DNA from: Nitrospirota bacterium
Lineage (GTDB): Bacteria; JACPQY01
Reading direction: 5' to 3'
Assembly: GCA_016190245.1 (NCBI GenBank)
Contig: JACPQY010000040.1
Location: forward strand, 30,574 to 94,573
DNA: 64,000 bases
The position numbers and the translations under genes are program-made. Of the stretch, positions 53,117 through 61,993 are shown one piece after another. Every line of letters starts with the position of its first letter. Position 1 is the stretch's first letter. The notes under the pieces are model-generated. The model had not been told where the DNA came from and searched no databases. It saw only the letters and a list, made by a program, of their open reading frames with translations.

Positions 53117-54129
53117 CCCGGCCCGCCGGCTTTGGCGGCCTGCGCCGGTTCCACGGATCCGTTTGCCGCACCCTCACCGGCCAGTTTGAGCCCCCGCAGC
53201 CTGGCGTAGAGCGTCGAGCGATCGATTCCCAGCAACTCCGCGGCCTTGGACTTGTTCTGTCCCGTGATCTCGAGGGCCTTCAGGATGTGGCGGCGCTCGA
53301 TCTCGGCGAGAGTGGCGAACTGCGAGGGGTCGGGCTCTTCGTGGAGGTGGGACGTGCCGATCCCGATGGAAATCGGCAGATGTTCGAGCCAGATGATGTC
53401 CGAGTCGCAGAGGATCATCGCGCGCTTGATCATGGTGCGAAGCTCCCGAACGTTCCCCTTGAAGGGGTAGCGGGACAGGAAGGTCATCGCCGTGCGCGAG
53501 AGCCCCTTCACGCCGCGGCCCAACTCCGCGTTCATCTCTCGGACGAAGTGCTCGCACAGGAGCGGAATGTCTTCCGGCCGCTCGCGCAAAGGGGGAAGAA
53601 CGACGGTGATTTCGTTTAGCCGGTAGTAAAGGTCCTCCCGGAACTTTCCTTCGGACACGGCCGCTTCCAGTTCGCGATTTGTTGCGGCGAGCACGCGGAC
53701 GTCCACCGGGACGGGATTCATGCCGCCTACTCGGTCCACAACCCGGTCCTCCAGCGATCGAAGGAGCTTCGCCTGGGCAGCGGGGGACATCTCCCCGATC
53801 TCGTTGAGGAAGATCGTCCCGCCATGCGCCTGCTCGAAGCGCCCTATGCGCTGGTTCTTCGCGTCGGTAAACGCGCCCTTCTCGTGCCCGAACAACTCGC
53901 TCTCGGCCAGCGTGTCTGGGATCGCGGCGCAGTTCACCGCCACGAAGGGCCCCTCGCGGCGGGGGCTGGCCCGATGGACAAGCCGGGCCACGTGATCCTT
54001 GCCCACGCCCGTTTCTCCCATGAGAAGGATCGTCGCATTGGTGGCGGCGGAGCGCTTGAGGACATCGAGGATGTGCCTGGCCTTGGGGCTCTGTGTGATG
54101 AACTCATCGAAGATGCCGGTGGGGGACAT
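53113..54129 (-). CDS. REC-less sigma-54 enhancer-binding protein with unusual GAFTDA and Walker B
   Basis: An AAA+ activator of 338 residues without receiver or sensor domain. Walker A is GETGVGKD; the sigma-54 contact loop reads GAFTDA instead of GAFTGA; Walker B reads [10 protein letters not shown] with Asn in place of the usual Asp. The Fis-type HTH ([22 protein letters not shown]) is normal. ATG 54129 is chosen because a TGCTATCAT (extended -10-like, 54139-54147) sits just upstream, which would make the mRNA nearly leaderless; ATG 54168 is the longer option. It is divergent from the antiporter gene. Related EBPs with GAFTDA do occur, so loss of function is not proven. Confidence 0.82.
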   Translation of the reverse strand: MSPTGIFDEFITQSPKARHILDVLKRSAATNATILLMGETGVGKDHVARLVHRASPRREGPFVAVNCAAIPDTLAESELFGHEKGAFTDAKNQRIGRFEQAHGGTIFLNEIGEMSPAAQAKLLRSLEDRVVDRVGGMNPVPVDVRVLAATNRELEAAVSEGKFREDLYYRLNEITVVLPPLRERPEDIPLLCEHFVREMNAELGRGVKGLSRTAMTFLSRYPFKGNVRELRTMIKRAMILCDSDIIWLEHLPISIGIGTSHLHEEPDPSQFATLAEIERRHILKALEITGQNKSKAAELLGIDRSTLYARLRGLKLAGEGAANGSVEPAQAAKAGGPG

Positions 54130-54276
54130 GCCGCTCGGATGATAGCAGAAAATCCGGCGTGGCCGCATGATGGTGGGCGTCCTACTGTGGCGGCACGCCG
54201 GTCTCTCGGTGCTTCAGATCCTTTCCCGAACGAAATGGTTTGACATCGCGGCTCCTTTCGTGGACCCTAGCCCTCT

Positions 54277-55566
54277 GTGAACGCCTTCGCCTCTGAGGCG
54301 GTCTCCCACGCAGCGCGACCGGAGATCCCCCTCGCCATGTCCACGCCGTTCGTGTTGCTCCTCCTTGCCATCGCGTTCATCCCACTCTTCAAGAAACATT
54401 GGTGGGAGAAACACTACCCGATGGTGAGCCTCGTCCTGGGCCTCGTGAGTGTGGGCTACTACCTGGGCGTGCTCCATTACTATCACCGGCCGTGGCACAC
54501 TTTGGTCGAGTACTTCAGTTTCATCTGCCTGATCGGATCGCTCTTCGTGGTCTCGAGCGGCATCGAAATCGACATCGAGCGGAAGTCCACGCCCCTGGCC
54601 AACACGCTCCTCCTGGCCTTTGGCGCGATCATCTCCAACCTGCTGGGCACCACCGGCGCCTCGATGCTCCTCATCCGTTCCTTCCTGCGGCTGAACAAGT
54701 CCCGCATCAAGGGCTACCACGTGATCTTCTTCATCTTCGAGGTGAGCAACTGCGGCGGCGCGCTTACGCCCATCGGCGATCCGCCGCTGTTCCTGGGCTA
54801 TCTCAAGGGCATTCCCTTCGAGTGGGTGTTCCTGAACGTGTGGCCCATCTGGCTTCTGACCAATGCCATGATCCTGGGGCTGTTCTTCGTGATGGATACG
54901 ATGAACTACCGCAAGGTGAGTGGCTCGTTGCCTGATGTGCCTCACCGCTTCGTCTTCAGGGGCGCTCAGAACATCCTTTTCCTCGCGATCGTGCTGGGAT
55001 CGGTGTTCATGCCGACCCCGTATCGCGAGGTAGTCATGATCCTGATTTCCGTCGTGGCGTACAAGTTCGCCAACAAGGAGGCGCTCAAGGCCAACGACTT
55101 CAACTGGGAGCCGATTCGCGAGGTGGGGATCCTTTTCGCGGGGATCTTCGCCACGATGATGCCGGCACTGGACTGGCTGGAGCAGAACGCCTCCACACTC
55201 GGGGTCACGTCGCCGGGCCATTTCTTCTTTGCGACGGGCTCGCTTTCGAGCTTCCTGGACAACGCGCCGACCTACCTCAACTTCCTGAGCGCGGCCATGG
55301 GCCTGAAAGTTCCGGGCGTCGAGGAGAAAGAAGCCGTGCAGATGCTCCTCGCCCAGTTTCCGGAGTACATCAAGGCCATCTCAATGGGGGCGGTGTTCTT
55401 CGGGGCCAACACGTACATCGGCAACGCGCCCAATTTCATGGTGAAGACGATCTCCGAGCAGTCCGGCGTGCCGACGGCGAGTTTCCTGGGCTACATGTTC
55501 AAGTACTCGATCCCTATCCTGATCCCGATCTTCGTCGTGGACTGGTGGATCTTCTTCAGGACGTGA
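54277..55566 (+). CDS. NhaD/ArsB-type sodium:proton antiporter-like membrane protein
   Basis: An ion-transporter superfamily protein, 429 residues with about eleven membrane segments. The paired motifs GGALTPIGDPPLFLGYLKGIPF and SSFLDNAPTYLNFL are signatures of the NhaD/ArsB/citrate-transporter clan. GTG start 54277. It is divergent from the REC-less sigma-54 activator, which might control it. Substrate (Na+, H+ or an anion) is not resolved by sequence. Confidence 0.82.
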   Translation: MNAFASEAVSHAARPEIPLAMSTPFVLLLLAIAFIPLFKKHWWEKHYPMVSLVLGLVSVGYYLGVLHYYHRPWHTLVEYFSFICLIGSLFVVSSGIEIDIERKSTPLANTLLLAFGAIISNLLGTTGASMLLIRSFLRLNKSRIKGYHVIFFIFEVSNCGGALTPIGDPPLFLGYLKGIPFEWVFLNVWPIWLLTNAMILGLFFVMDTMNYRKVSGSLPDVPHRFVFRGAQNILFLAIVLGSVFMPTPYREVVMILISVVAYKFANKEALKANDFNWEPIREVGILFAGIFATMMPALDWLEQNASTLGVTSPGHFFFATGSLSSFLDNAPTYLNFLSAAMGLKVPGVEEKEAVQMLLAQFPEYIKAISMGAVFFGANTYIGNAPNFMVKTISEQSGVPTASFLGYMFKYSIPILIPIFVVDWWIFFRT

Positions 55567-55599
55567 GATTCTCAACTCGGTCAGAGATCGCTTCGCTTG

Positions 55600-55780
55600 C
55601 TACCCTGCGACTTTGCTCCGCGACCCGTTCTCCGTAGCAGTAGTCTGCTACTGCGAAGGGTGAAAGCGCTACGCATAGCAGAGAGCGCTGCGTAGCACGA
55701 GTCGCTCGCAATGACTCTCAGCCGTCATCGCGAGGCAGTCCGCCGAACGGCGGAGCCGTGGCAGTCCCGCGCTGCTTGGT
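55600..55780. repeat. Palindrome-rich intergenic element, family C
   Basis: Between two convergent genes: GCAGTAG-tctg-CTACTGC, GCTACGC...GCGTAGC, an inverted pair CGCTCGCAATGAC / GTCATCGCGAG, and TCCGCC-gaac-GGCGGA (55739-55754). It looks like a MITE or REP cluster; I see no gene in it. Confidence 0.6.
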
Positions 55781-55789
55781 GTGTGCGCT

Positions 55790-56749
55790 TCAAGACGGTT
55801 TGATCGCCTCGCGCGCCTCGTAGATCAGTCGCTCCAGCAGCAGCTTCCGGTTGGCGTTGACGTCCAGGGTCTTGACTGCCCTCAGGGCCGTTTCAGTAAG
55901 GCACAGCCACTGGGCGGGAGAATACGGGGATTTCTCGGACAGGCTCTTTGCGAGCGCGGCGTTGAAGGCATCGGTCAGCAGTTGGAGTCGCTCAGGAAAC
56001 TCTTCCTTGGGTTTTTCGTACTTGGCCGCGAACTGCAGCGCGGGACCGCCGCCCTCGCGGATGGCGTTCCAGAATTCCCGGAGGAAGTCCTTGGCCTTCC
56101 CCGCCTTGAACGCCCGCGCGTAGCGGGCGGCCTTCTCGGGCCTTCCGTGACTGTAGGAGAGAACCCGCCTGAGGTCGTCCGGTTCGAGGCCGCCGAGACG
56201 CGGATCTTCGCGCAGGCGCGACTCGGGCCACGGGGCAAAGGGGACGATCCAGCAGCGGGAGAGGACGGTGGCCGGCAGGCCCCTGTGCGAATCCGCGAGG
56301 AGGATGAAGGTCGCGCGTTCGGGTGGTTCTTCCAGTGTCTTGAGCAGGGCGTTGGCGGCCCGGAGCAGGATGCTGGCGGCGCGGGCGAGGATGATGACCT
56401 TGTGACGTCCCGTCAGAAGGGAGAGTCGCGCGCCCTGGATGGCGCCCCGCACCTGATCGATGGTGAGATGGTCGGGGTGGTCTTCCTCGGGCTGGATCGT
56501 CACGAGGTCCGGGAAGGTGCCGGCGGTGATCTGAAGGCACGCCGGACAGGGGGCCTCCTCTGCGGAACAGGGCTCGCTCGGGCTGCGTGAGGTCGTGCGA
56601 TGGCAATTGAGCGCCCGCGTGAACCACCGAGCGGCCTCGCGCTTCCCGCAGCCGTCCGGCCCTACAAACAGGAGGGCGGGTGGGTGCGCGCCTGAATGGA
56701 GAATCGAACTGAGCCGCTCGCGGGCGGGCCCGGGCAGGAGGGCCGACAC
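55790..56749 (-). CDS. holB: DNA polymerase III delta' subunit-like clamp-loader ATPase
   Basis: A 319-residue AAA+ clamp-loader subunit. It has the P-loop-like FVGPDGCGKREAARWF, a CxxC zinc ligand set (C...CSAEEAPCPAC), TIDQVRGAIQGARLSLL and TLEEPPERATFILLAD...LSRCW, the SRC motif. P-loop Gly-Lys is followed by Arg rather than Thr/Ser, as commonly seen in delta' chains that do not hydrolyse ATP. It directly follows yaaR, the order known from Bacillus. Confidence 0.85.
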   Translation of the reverse strand: MSALLPGPARERLSSILHSGAHPPALLFVGPDGCGKREAARWFTRALNCHRTTSRSPSEPCSAEEAPCPACLQITAGTFPDLVTIQPEEDHPDHLTIDQVRGAIQGARLSLLTGRHKVIILARAASILLRAANALLKTLEEPPERATFILLADSHRGLPATVLSRCWIVPFAPWPESRLREDPRLGGLEPDDLRRVLSYSHGRPEKAARYARAFKAGKAKDFLREFWNAIREGGGPALQFAAKYEKPKEEFPERLQLLTDAFNAALAKSLSEKSPYSPAQWLCLTETALRAVKTLDVNANRKLLLERLIYEAREAIKPS

Positions 56750-56751
56750 GA

Positions 56752-57213
56752 TCAGGAGTAGAGATCCAGGAGCAGGCCCCGGATCTCATCAATCTTCTGA
56801 ACCACCCTCAGAACACCGGCCTGCCCTTCCATGGCGATGCGCGTCAACTCCTCCAGTTCGGTGTTCACGGTGTCGATCACCTTCATGGTCTGAACCACGC
56901 CCTTGCCGCGAACGGTGTACAGCCGCTTGGCGATCATCTCGACAAAATCCTTGACCCGGCTCTTGTACTCGCTGACGGTGCCCTGGTTGATGTCCTTGCG
57001 CAGGCCGTCGGCCGCGACGTCGATCTCCTTCATCTTCTGCTGGAGATCCTGGCGCAATTCCTGATCCTGGGCCTGGTTGAAGAGATCGGTGAACGACTCA
57101 CCGCTGCCGCTCTGCTCCACGCGCGCCCGGGTTGTGAGCGGCGCCGTGCTTCCGCGCCGGACTTTCCCAACCTCCACGGGGGCGAGTATACGGGAAATCG
57201 GCGATTGTGTCAT
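56752..57213 (-). CDS. yaaR: YaaR family protein (DUF327)
   Basis: A 153-residue helical protein of the YaaR family, with VRRGSTAPLTTRA near the start and a helical core (DLFNQAQDQELRQDLQQKMKEI, YKSRVKDFVEMIAKRLYTV, VQKIDEIRGLLLDLYS). Function of the family is unclear. ATG 57213 (MTQSPISRILAPVEV) is chosen over the far upstream frame. It ends two bases before holB begins, a conserved pairing. Confidence 0.85.
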   Translation of the reverse strand: MTQSPISRILAPVEVGKVRRGSTAPLTTRARVEQSGSGESFTDLFNQAQDQELRQDLQQKMKEIDVAADGLRKDINQGTVSEYKSRVKDFVEMIAKRLYTVRGKGVVQTMKVIDTVNTELEELTRIAMEGQAGVLRVVQKIDEIRGLLLDLYS

Positions 57214-57271
57214 AGCGGCGTCGTGCGGAAGGGCCTTGAAATGGAGACTCGGGCGGGCTAGGATCGCGCGC

Positions 57272-58090
57272 ATGAAACTCAAAGGGCAGGTGGCGATCAT
57301 CACCGGGGCGAGCCGGGGGATCGGGAAGGCCCTCGCGCTCCGGTTCGCGCGCGAAGGGGCCAAGGTGGTCGTCAGCAGCAAGACCGACGAACCCGACAAG
57401 AAGCTTCCGGGGACGATCCACGAAACCGTGAGGGAGATCCGTGAAGGCGGTGGTGAGGCCCTGGCCGTGAAGGTGGACGTGCGCGACGAGAATCAGGTCG
57501 AGGACATGGTCCGCCGGACGGTCGAGACCTTCGGCCGGATCGACATCCTCGTAAACAACGCTGGCGCGATCTCGCTCACGGATGTGCTCAACACACCGAT
57601 GAAGAAGTTTGACCTGGTGATGGGCGTGAACGCGCGCGCGGCGTATGCGTGCAGCCGGGCCGTCCTCCCGCACATGATCGAGCGCCGCTACGGTCACATC
57701 CTGATGATGTCGCCGCCCATGGCGGGCGACCGCGCGCCGGGAAAGACGGCCTACATGCTCTCGAAATTCGGGATGACCTTCATCGCCCAGTCGCTGGCCG
57801 AGGAGATGCGGTCGAACAACATCGCCGTGAACGCCTTGTGGCCGGTGACGATGATCGAGTCCCAGGCTGTGATGCACTTCTGGCCGGACTCGCGTGAGCA
57901 GTGGAGGAAGCCGGAGATCATGTGCGACGCCGCGATGCTGATTGTGACTCGGAATCCGTCCGATCTGACCGGCCGCGCGCTCCTGGACGAGGATGTGCTT
58001 CGCGAGGCCGGGGTCACCGACTTCTCGAAGTACGCGGTTGTTCCGGGCACGAACCCCGAGCCGATCTCGAAGCTGCTGGCCGCGAGCTGA
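57272..58090 (+). CDS. Short-chain dehydrogenase/reductase (HSDL2-like)
   Basis: A 272-residue SDR. Cofactor motif VAIITGASRGIGKALA, NNAG motif DILVNNAGAIS and active-site Y-x3-K in TAYMLSKFGMT are complete. The later MMSPPMAG stretch and the C-terminal VTRNPSDLTGRALLDEDVLREAGV resemble hydroxysteroid dehydrogenase-like 2 proteins linked to fatty-acid metabolism. ATG 57272 (MKLKGQVAIITG) is the natural start. A family A repeat follows its stop. Confidence 0.9.
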   Translation: MKLKGQVAIITGASRGIGKALALRFAREGAKVVVSSKTDEPDKKLPGTIHETVREIREGGGEALAVKVDVRDENQVEDMVRRTVETFGRIDILVNNAGAISLTDVLNTPMKKFDLVMGVNARAAYACSRAVLPHMIERRYGHILMMSPPMAGDRAPGKTAYMLSKFGMTFIAQSLAEEMRSNNIAVNALWPVTMIESQAVMHFWPDSREQWRKPEIMCDAAMLIVTRNPSDLTGRALLDEDVLREAGVTDFSKYAVVPGTNPEPISKLLAAS

Positions 58091-58125
58091 CCGATCCCAA
58101 GGATCTTAACGAGCCGAGCGCAGCG

Positions 58126-58260
58126 ACGCGGGCTGCCTGCCCGCCGAAGTCCGTCCGCCGTGGCGGACTGGACAGGCGGGAAGCCCGCGACTACCGGCGA
58201 CGGGAATCCGAGGTAGGCGCACCCGTGGAACGGGGCACAGCAGGCTTTCAGCCTGCGGGC
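58126..58260 (+). repeat. REP-like palindromic element, family A, long copy 3
   Basis: GCGGGCT...AGCCCGC (58128-58189) encloses a second, nested hairpin (GCCTGCCCGCC...GGCGGGAAG around TCCGTCCGCC-gt-GGCGGAC). It is followed by CTACC...GGTAGGCGC and GCAGGCTTTCAGCCTGC. Near-identical in inverted orientation to 23534-23650. Confidence 0.8.
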
Positions 58261-58345
58261 CTCTCAGGGCGCACCCCGGCTCTACTCACCTCTCCTGCTC
58301 GGCGGACCGGTTGCACCTGCCGGGTGCCGCGGGTATAGTCGGGTC

Positions 58346-59815
58346 GTGCTCGGGAGACGTCGTGGCGGGGCGATCTTTTGTGCGTTGCTCCTCTCCGCTG
58401 CCGCGACTGCCGAAGCCCCGGCAGCCGGGTCGCCGCCACGCAGCGTCTGGCGGGCGATCCTTCCCTTGGGCGGTGCAGGGGCCACGCCGAACGTCGAGCG
58501 TGCCTTCGAGGTGATGTCCCAACTCGCGGCCCCCCTCAAGAAATTCCTGTTCGTCGCGCGTTACGAACCGGACCTCGACAAGACCCTCGATCTCATCCTC
58601 CTCAACTCCACCAGTATGGATCTGGAGGGGCTGTACGCACGCAAGGACATCCCGTGGGTGGAGGACGCGGACGGGCGCAGGAGATTCCGATTCAGTGGCG
58701 GTGTCGAGGCTGAAGCGTACCGGCTGGCCTTCGCGCGGGAGGCCGTTCCCCTCCTGAAGTTCGGCGACACGGAGGCCGAGTTCTCGATCCAGCCGGTCAA
58801 GCAGGAAGATCCCGATGACATTTTCCTCATCCGATACCGGCAGTCGTGGTACATGGGGCCGCTCAGTACGGAGTCGCTCGGCGCGATCCACCGCGAGTGG
58901 CTCAGGTTCCTGGACGTGTCGGATGTGGAGGTATCGGATCCGGCGGCGGCGGACGCGTTCATCCGGGGGCAATTTGTCGCCAGTTTCCCGAACCTCTCCG
59001 CGGCGGCGGGCGAGTTGATCAAGGTGGACAGTGTGGTCGAGCCGGCCTCTGCTCCCGATGGCACGAGGCTCACGCGCGTGCGGCTGGCGCTCCGGTTCGA
59101 TGAGGAGACGCTCAAGCGCAAGTACCCGCACTTTCTCAAGGCCCACCGCGCGCTATCGGCCTCGAACATGAGAGTCACCACGGTGGATGGAGAGGGTCGG
59201 CCGATCGTCGAGTTCCAGGCGGGGGGCGGGGTGACGCGCCTCACGCTGCTCACGCGGGGAGGGCGCGTGTTCCCGATGGGGGAAGACGGCCAGGCGGCCG
59301 CGAGCGAAGGCGAGTACCTGGATGAGCTCTCGCACAGGCCCCATGCCGTGGCGATGGGGGCTTGGATCAAGATCCTCGGGATGGGCTTCGGGATGGACGG
59401 GCTTCGCTACGACGTGGCGTGGGAGGAGCAAAAGCGGCACGGACACCTCGCGGCGGTGCCCCGGCCGATCCTGCCGCCGGTCATCCGGCAACTTTTCGGC
59501 CCGTTCATCCGCCCGTACTACGAAGCGATGTATCGGGGGAACGGCGGGAAGGGGATCGAGTTCGAGGGCTATTTCCGTCCCGCGGGGGGGGGGAACGGCG
59601 GCCACGTCCTCACGCACGCGGTGGAGATCCCCCTGCAGGATTCGACGCTGTTCTCGTATTTTTTCAAGATCGGGAACCGGTTCCGCCGGTCGCTGCCGGA
59701 GGAGGGGAAGGCCGAGTTCCTGTCGATCGTGGACCGGTTGACCGGGGCGCTGCGCGCGGACTTCGAGAGGGCTCGCGACTGCTACCGTCGGACGCAAGCC
59801 CTGATCTGCGCGTAG
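58346..59815 (+). CDS. Exported protein of unknown function
   Basis: A 489-residue protein with a signal peptide (GGAIFCALLLSAAATAEAPA). I do not recognise it. The first half is mixed alpha/beta (RAFEVMSQLAAPLKKFLFVAR, DLEGLYARKDIPWVED) and the second half contains several Gly/Trp-rich loops (GMGFGMDGLRYDVAWEEQ). It ends with RDCYRRTQALICA. GTG start at 58346 is chosen. It sits 40 bases ahead of the isoaspartyl methyltransferase gene. Confidence 0.7.
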   Translation: MLGRRRGGAIFCALLLSAAATAEAPAAGSPPRSVWRAILPLGGAGATPNVERAFEVMSQLAAPLKKFLFVARYEPDLDKTLDLILLNSTSMDLEGLYARKDIPWVEDADGRRRFRFSGGVEAEAYRLAFAREAVPLLKFGDTEAEFSIQPVKQEDPDDIFLIRYRQSWYMGPLSTESLGAIHREWLRFLDVSDVEVSDPAAADAFIRGQFVASFPNLSAAAGELIKVDSVVEPASAPDGTRLTRVRLALRFDEETLKRKYPHFLKAHRALSASNMRVTTVDGEGRPIVEFQAGGGVTRLTLLTRGGRVFPMGEDGQAAASEGEYLDELSHRPHAVAMGAWIKILGMGFGMDGLRYDVAWEEQKRHGHLAAVPRPILPPVIRQLFGPFIRPYYEAMYRGNGGKGIEFEGYFRPAGGGNGGHVLTHAVEIPLQDSTLFSYFFKIGNRFRRSLPEEGKAEFLSIVDRLTGALRADFERARDCYRRTQALICA

Positions 59816-59855
59816 GGCTCTCGCGAGCTGAGGGTTTGGGGCCGGAGGCGGACAC

Positions 59856-60674
59856 ATGAGACCAGGTGCTGCGCTTGGACTGGGCATCGTCGCGCTCTCA
59901 GTCGCAGGCTACTGGCAGTACATGAAGCGGGTGGGGCGGGAAGCCCGGGAGGGGCGAAGAACGGAGGCGGTTGCACCGGAGGTGGCGGCGGACGAGTCCG
60001 AGTTTGCCACGGCGCGCGAGCGCATGGTGAGCGTCCAGATCGAGGCCCGGGGCGTGAAAGACCCGGCCGTGCTCAAGGCGATGCGAGCGGTCCGCAGGCA
60101 CCTCTTCGTTCCCGCTGCCGAGTTGGCGGAAGCCTACGAGGATCGGCCGCTTCCCATCGGAGACGGGCAGACGATCTCGCAACCCTACATCGTGGCCCTG
60201 ATGACGGAGCTGCTTCAGGCGAAGCCTGGAGGGCGTGTCCTCGAGGTCGGGACCGGCTCGGGCTACCAGGCGGCCGTGCTCGCGGAGATGGGTCTCGAAG
60301 TGTATTCGATCGAGATCATCCCCGAGCTGGCGGAGGCGGCGATGGATCGTCTGCAAAGGCTGGGTTACCTGGCGCCTACCGAGGGGGAGTCGGGTGGCCG
60401 CAACGCACCCGGAAAGGTTCGCGTCCGGATCGGCGACGGCTACAACGGCTGGCCCGACGTGGCTCCGTTTGAGGGGATCCTCGTGACGGCGGCGGCTGAA
60501 GACATCCCTCCCGCCTTGGTCGAGCAGCTCAAGCCAACCGGTCGGCTCGTGATCCCGATGGGGAGTGGCGCGGGTGAGCAGGACCTCGTCCTCGTGACCC
60601 GCGATGAGAAGGGCCGGATCCGCACCCGCACCATCGTCCCCGTCCGCTTCGTCCCCCTCGTCCACGCACCTTGA
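59856..60674 (+). CDS. pcm: Membrane-anchored protein-L-isoaspartate O-methyltransferase
   Basis: A 272-residue PCMT enzyme that methylates isoaspartyl residues for repair. SAM motif I is VLEVGTGSGYQAAVLAEMG; the family blocks RERMVSVQIEARGV, LFVPAAELAEAYEDRPLPIGDGQTISQPYIVALMTEL and VPVRFVPLVHAP are intact. Unusually, it starts with a hydrophobic segment (GAALGLGIVALSVAGYWQY) and about 30 charged residues ahead of the enzyme, so it should be anchored and possibly face the periplasm. A small insert (APTEGESGGRNAPGK) sits between strands. Confidence 0.88.
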   Translation: MRPGAALGLGIVALSVAGYWQYMKRVGREAREGRRTEAVAPEVAADESEFATARERMVSVQIEARGVKDPAVLKAMRAVRRHLFVPAAELAEAYEDRPLPIGDGQTISQPYIVALMTELLQAKPGGRVLEVGTGSGYQAAVLAEMGLEVYSIEIIPELAEAAMDRLQRLGYLAPTEGESGGRNAPGKVRVRIGDGYNGWPDVAPFEGILVTAAAEDIPPALVEQLKPTGRLVIPMGSGAGEQDLVLVTRDEKGRIRTRTIVPVRFVPLVHAP

Positions 60675-60681
60675 AACCGGC

Positions 60682-60699
60682 GGAGGAGGGATCTCCTCC
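60682..60699. terminator. Hairpin between convergent genes
   Basis: GGAGGAG-ggat-CTCCTCC, a perfect seven-pair stem between the pcm stop and the ATPase stop. No T-run follows, so termination would be of the weak type. Confidence 0.4.
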
Positions 60700-60781
60700 C
60701 CTCAGCGTTCGGGTTCGTGCGGGCTGTGAGGCCCACGGTGCAGCGTGAGCGCTTGAGCGGCCTCACGGATTCGACGAAGAC

Positions 60782-61957
60782 TCAGAGAAGTTTGCCGGCC
60801 CGGTCCCGGAGGCTCCCGTTGCGGTCCCGAGTCAGGTGGCGCGTGGACACGTAGCGGACTTCGAGCGAGCCCCACCGACGGGCATATGGGGTATCCACCA
60901 TGGGAGAAACCACCCAGTTCCGGCCCAAGGGGTAGAGCGTTCGGAAGTGATGCACGGTGTCAGGCGAGAACCGATCGGGGTTGACCTTGCATTCGATCGT
61001 ATCTACTCGCCGGTCGCTGCGGGGCAGAACGAAATCCAATTCCCTCCCGCTCTTGTCCCGCCAGTAGGCGATTTCCGAGGTGAATCCCACGGATCGAAGC
61101 GAGTCCAGGACCAGATGTTCCCACAGGATGCCGCGATCTTCTTCGCGAACGGAGTGCCATTCTCGGGCGAAGGTAACGAAGCCTGTGTCGAAGGCGTACA
61201 CCTTGGGCCGGCGCACGATTTCACGTCGCCCGGCGCCGAAAAAGGGCCTGACGGGGAATACGGCATGCGCAATACTCATGGCCTCCACGTAGGCGGAAAC
61301 CGTGGGTCGGCTGATGCCACACTCGGATGCCAGTTTCGACACCTCCAGCAGGCCGCCGCTCTGGTACAGGAGCAGGCGGAGAAGGCTGAGGAAGCCCGAC
61401 CGGTCTCGCACGCCGAACAATTCCGCGATATCCCTTGCATAGTAGCTGTCCATCCATTCCGCGAAGAAGTCCGGCGAGGGTGCGCCGCTGATGAGCGGCT
61501 CTGGAAGGCCGCCGTGGAGCAATCGCCGATCGGGATCCGGAATCCCGAATTCCGTTCGGCACTCGTCCCAGAGCACCGGGGAAAGGTAGATCGTATGTTT
61601 CCGGCCAGTCAGGGAATCCCGGAATTTCTTTGTCGCGGCCAACGTAGAAGAACCGGTTGCCAGAACGCGCAGGCCCGGGAAGGCATCCGCCGCGACCTTC
61701 AACACGTTGCTCGGGTCTTTCAGGCGATGGATTTCATCCAGAACGACGACGGAGCGTTTTCTCAGCGACTTGAAAAAGGCTTCCGGATCCTCCAGCCTTC
61801 GAACCGTCGAAGCCAGGTCGCAGTTCAGATAAGTGACGTTCGGGATCATGTGCGCCAGCGAGGTCTTCCCCACCCTGCGCACGCCCGAGAGCCAAACGAC
61901 GGGCCGGCTCATCCAACCGGATAGAATGCGGTCGATCCAGAAGGGCCGATCAACCAT
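60782..61957 (-). CDS. AAA_14/DUF4143 ATPase
   Basis: A 391-residue ATP-binding protein. Walker A is LSGVRRVGKTSLAHMI, Walker B VVVLDEIHRLKD, followed by GSSTLAATKKFRDSLTGRK, and the C-terminal DUF4143 domain with AYWRDKSGRELDFVLPRSDRRVDTIECK, a restriction-nuclease-like D...E-x-K pattern. Such proteins are common in accessory islands, and toxin-antitoxin or anti-phage roles have been proposed, none settled. AT-rich DNA lies directly upstream of the start, unlike the surroundings. Confidence 0.85.
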   Translation of the reverse strand: MVDRPFWIDRILSGWMSRPVVWLSGVRRVGKTSLAHMIPNVTYLNCDLASTVRRLEDPEAFFKSLRKRSVVVLDEIHRLKDPSNVLKVAADAFPGLRVLATGSSTLAATKKFRDSLTGRKHTIYLSPVLWDECRTEFGIPDPDRRLLHGGLPEPLISGAPSPDFFAEWMDSYYARDIAELFGVRDRSGFLSLLRLLLYQSGGLLEVSKLASECGISRPTVSAYVEAMSIAHAVFPVRPFFGAGRREIVRRPKVYAFDTGFVTFAREWHSVREEDRGILWEHLVLDSLRSVGFTSEIAYWRDKSGRELDFVLPRSDRRVDTIECKVNPDRFSPDTVHHFRTLYPLGRNWVVSPMVDTPYARRWGSLEVRYVSTRHLTRDRNGSLRDRAGKLL

Positions 61958-61993
61958 GAATCTATAACTATCATAAAGGCGTCCAGATGTAAA

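Noticed and set aside
53113..54129. The REC-less sigma-54 activator as a pseudogene
   Set aside because: The frame is intact and all other motifs and the HTH are well kept; two substitutions alone do not show decay.
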